Below, one piece after another: positions 62,763-64,000 of a stretch of 64,000 nucleotides of DNA. The position numbers and the translations under genes were made by a program. Positions within the stretch are counted from its first letter, which is position 1. Every line of letters begins with the position of its first letter. Under the pieces are notes generated by a model. That model did no database searches. It worked only from the letters and a program-made list of their open reading frames with translations, and was not told the origin of the DNA. Origin of the DNA: JBBDMU01 sp040905685 (GTDB taxonomy: Bacteria > Bacteroidota > Rhodothermia > Balneolales > Natronogracilivirgulaceae); assembly GCA_040905685.1 (NCBI GenBank), contig JBBDRB010000113.1, forward strand, positions 1-64,000, in the 5' to 3' direction.

Positions 62763-63962
62763 ATGAAAGTATTAGTAGCAGACAAATTACCAGATTTTTA
62801 TATAGAAAAACTTAACGATATCGGCCTGGATATTGATTACAACCCTAAACTCACCGAAAAAGAACTTGAAACTGACGCCGCTGACGCCGACATCTTAATC
62901 GTACGGTCAACAAAAGTAAATGCCGCCTGCATCAACAACAGCCCCAATTTAAGCCTGATCATCAGGGCCGGGGCCGGCGTTAACAATATCGATCTTAATG
63001 CAGCCAGTGATGTTGGCATCTATGTTTCCAACTGTCCCGGTAAAAATTCCATAGCTGTTGCAGAACTGGCCATGGGGCTCATCATAGCCCTGGATCGCCG
63101 CATCCCGGACAATGTTATGGATTTTCACGGGGGAAAATGGAATAAAGGCTTGTACACGCAGGCAGACGGACTCAGCGGGAAGAAGCTGGGGGTAATCGGG
63201 ACCGGCAGGATTGGCAGGGAACTCATAAAGCGCGCTCAGGCTTTCGGCCTGGATGTGGGAGCCTGGTCCCGCTCTCTCACCACGGAGCAGGCCGAACAGC
63301 TTGATATCAACCATTTCGACTCCATTGAAAAGCTGGTCCGAAATTCGGACATCCTGTCCGTGCACCTGGCCGTCACCCCCGAAACAAGGGGAATTATCTC
63401 CAAAAGCGTGTTTTCCGATATGAAGCCGGGGACCCTGTTTATCAACACCTCCAGAGCCGAGGTAATCGATGAAGATGCCCTGATCGAGGCGCTTAAGAGC
63501 GACCGGATCCAGGCCGGAGTGGATGTATTCAACGATGAACCCGAACAAAAAGAGGGTTCTTTTTCCAGCCGTCTGCAAAACCTGAACAACCTTTATGTAA
63601 CCCATCATATCGGAGCATCCACAGCCCAGGCCCAAAATGCCGTTTCGGAGGAAGTGGTGTCCATCGTCAGCCAATACATCCAGACCGGGAAGGCATCTAA
63701 CTGGATTAACCGCTGTGAAACTACAGCTGTGGAATGGCAGCTGGTCGTCCGCCATTACGATAAGCCGGGGGTAATCGCCAATGTTATGAATGAGCTTAAA
63801 TCCGTGAATATCAATGCTGAAGAATTCGAGAACGTGATCTTCGATGGTAAAGTCGCCGCCAGCTGCACCATTCAGCTCAATGCCGCCCCGGCGGAGGAGA
63901 CCCTCCAGAAAATACGAAACCGGAAAGATGAGGTCATCAGCGCGACCCTTATTAAGCTATGA
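62763..63962 (+). CDS. serA: D-3-phosphoglycerate dehydrogenase (or related 2-hydroxyacid dehydrogenase)
   Basis: Catalyses the first step of serine synthesis: 3-phosphoglycerate to 3-phosphohydroxypyruvate. The 399-aa protein has the NAD motif GVIGTGRIGREL, the catalytic HHIGASTAQAQ block and NTSRAEVIDEDALI. A C-terminal ACT domain (about 325-399) suggests feedback by serine. The start at 62763 has 154 AT-rich bases of upstream region. It could also be another 2-hydroxyacid dehydrogenase, but SerA is the best fit. Confidence 0.88.
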   Translation: MKVLVADKLPDFYIEKLNDIGLDIDYNPKLTEKELETDAADADILIVRSTKVNAACINNSPNLSLIIRAGAGVNNIDLNAASDVGIYVSNCPGKNSIAVAELAMGLIIALDRRIPDNVMDFHGGKWNKGLYTQADGLSGKKLGVIGTGRIGRELIKRAQAFGLDVGAWSRSLTTEQAEQLDINHFDSIEKLVRNSDILSVHLAVTPETRGIISKSVFSDMKPGTLFINTSRAEVIDEDALIEALKSDRIQAGVDVFNDEPEQKEGSFSSRLQNLNNLYVTHHIGASTAQAQNAVSEEVVSIVSQYIQTGKASNWINRCETTAVEWQLVVRHYDKPGVIANVMNELKSVNINAEEFENVIFDGKVAASCTIQLNAAPAEETLQKIRNRKDEVISATLIKL

Positions 63963-63966
63963 TGCC

Positions 63967-64000
63967 CTACTCTTCTTCCAGGTATTGCAGCCCGCTTCCG
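63967..64000 (-). CDS. C-terminal end of a minus-strand gene (partial)
   Basis: Reading on the minus strand from the window edge gives GSGLQYLEEE followed by a TAG stop at 63967. It converges with serA. The fragment is too short to identify. It is reported because the frame and the close stop-to-stop spacing fit a real gene end. Confidence 0.35.
   Translation of the reverse strand, partial: GSGLQYLEEE

Overview
The window looks like one scaffold of a mid-GC member of the Bacteroidota/Balneolota/Rhodothermota group, most likely Balneolales-like. This is inferred from gene content, not from a tree. The evidence is a nusA-infB-rbfA-truB-ribF-rpsO-pnp block, a DUF3078 protein, an lmo0937-type mini membrane protein, a small KKFNY-type protein next to mutL, tandem M56/TonB proteins under a BlaI repressor, a B12-dependent ribonucleotide reductase and an M16 peptidase. 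A run of exactly 100 N at 24894-24993 marks a scaffold gap, as in a draft or metagenome assembly. I saw no rRNA, tRNA, CRISPR array, insertion sequence or prophage.

Layout. 1-8.8 kb: transcription/translation operon (nusA, infB, rbfA, truB, ribF, rpsO), a terminator, pnp and another terminator. 8.8-13.4 kb: M16 peptidase, asnS, holA and an orphan ECF sigma factor. 13.4-15.4 kb (minus): a fused 2-oxoacid dehydrogenase E1. 15.7-17.5 kb: a polyamine operon (speH, pyruvoyl arginine decarboxylase, speE). 17.6-21 kb: NIPSNAP lipoprotein, CrtC-like carotenoid hydratase, PlsC-like acyltransferase and O-methyltransferase. 20.9-21.6 kb: a MazF-type toxin-antitoxin pair. 21.8-24.9 kb: a 57-aa membrane protein, mutL with an apparently non-canonical start, and a probable tRNA-queuosine mannosyltransferase. 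25-26.5 kb (minus): an arsenic operon in which only arsM is intact. arsR, acr3 and arsC are broken by indels and internal deletions right beside the gap.

26.6-30.7 kb (minus): DUF421 protein, HesB-like protein, membrane protein, DinB-like protein, orphan nuoI and der. 30.9-34.5 kb: small membrane proteins, a GT4 glycosyltransferase, an outer-membrane barrel and an RDD protein. 34.5-36.4 kb: a barrel/coiled-coil/SPOR protein and a PfpI-type protein. 36.4-41.1 kb (minus): nrdJ and a SpoU methyltransferase, with two pairs of DnaA-box-like 9-mers between or overlapping them. 41.2-43.6 kb: an ALDH7-type dehydrogenase and a DUF3078 protein. 43.9-48.3 kb: blaI, two tandem M56/TonB proteins, PspC and a double-FKBP lipoprotein. 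48.3-52.2 kb: PhzF, a MenI-like thioesterase, an unknown protein and an acyl-CoA synthetase. 52.3-55.3 kb (minus): an NRAMP-like transporter without its metal motifs next to an enolase-superfamily enzyme. 55.6-58.1 kb: a large heme-c lipoprotein. 58.1-62.6 kb (minus): a tightly overlapping five-gene run (Na/Pi transporter, phosphopantetheinyl transferase, MEMO-like protein, DUF2520 protein, queE). 62.8-64 kb: serA and the last codons of a minus-strand gene.

Functional links. queE and the queuosine glycosyltransferase together point to tRNA queuosine synthesis with glycosylation. speH, pdaD and speE point to spermidine made from arginine, with no agmatinase in view. The CrtC-like and PlsC-like pair suggests carotenoid tailoring. 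No obviously new defence or mobile system is present. The most unusual items are the mutL start codon, the broken ars operon at the gap, the paired DnaA boxes near nrdJ, the lipobox-like fourth membrane segment in the M56/TonB pair, and the NRAMP-like transporter lacking metal ligands.
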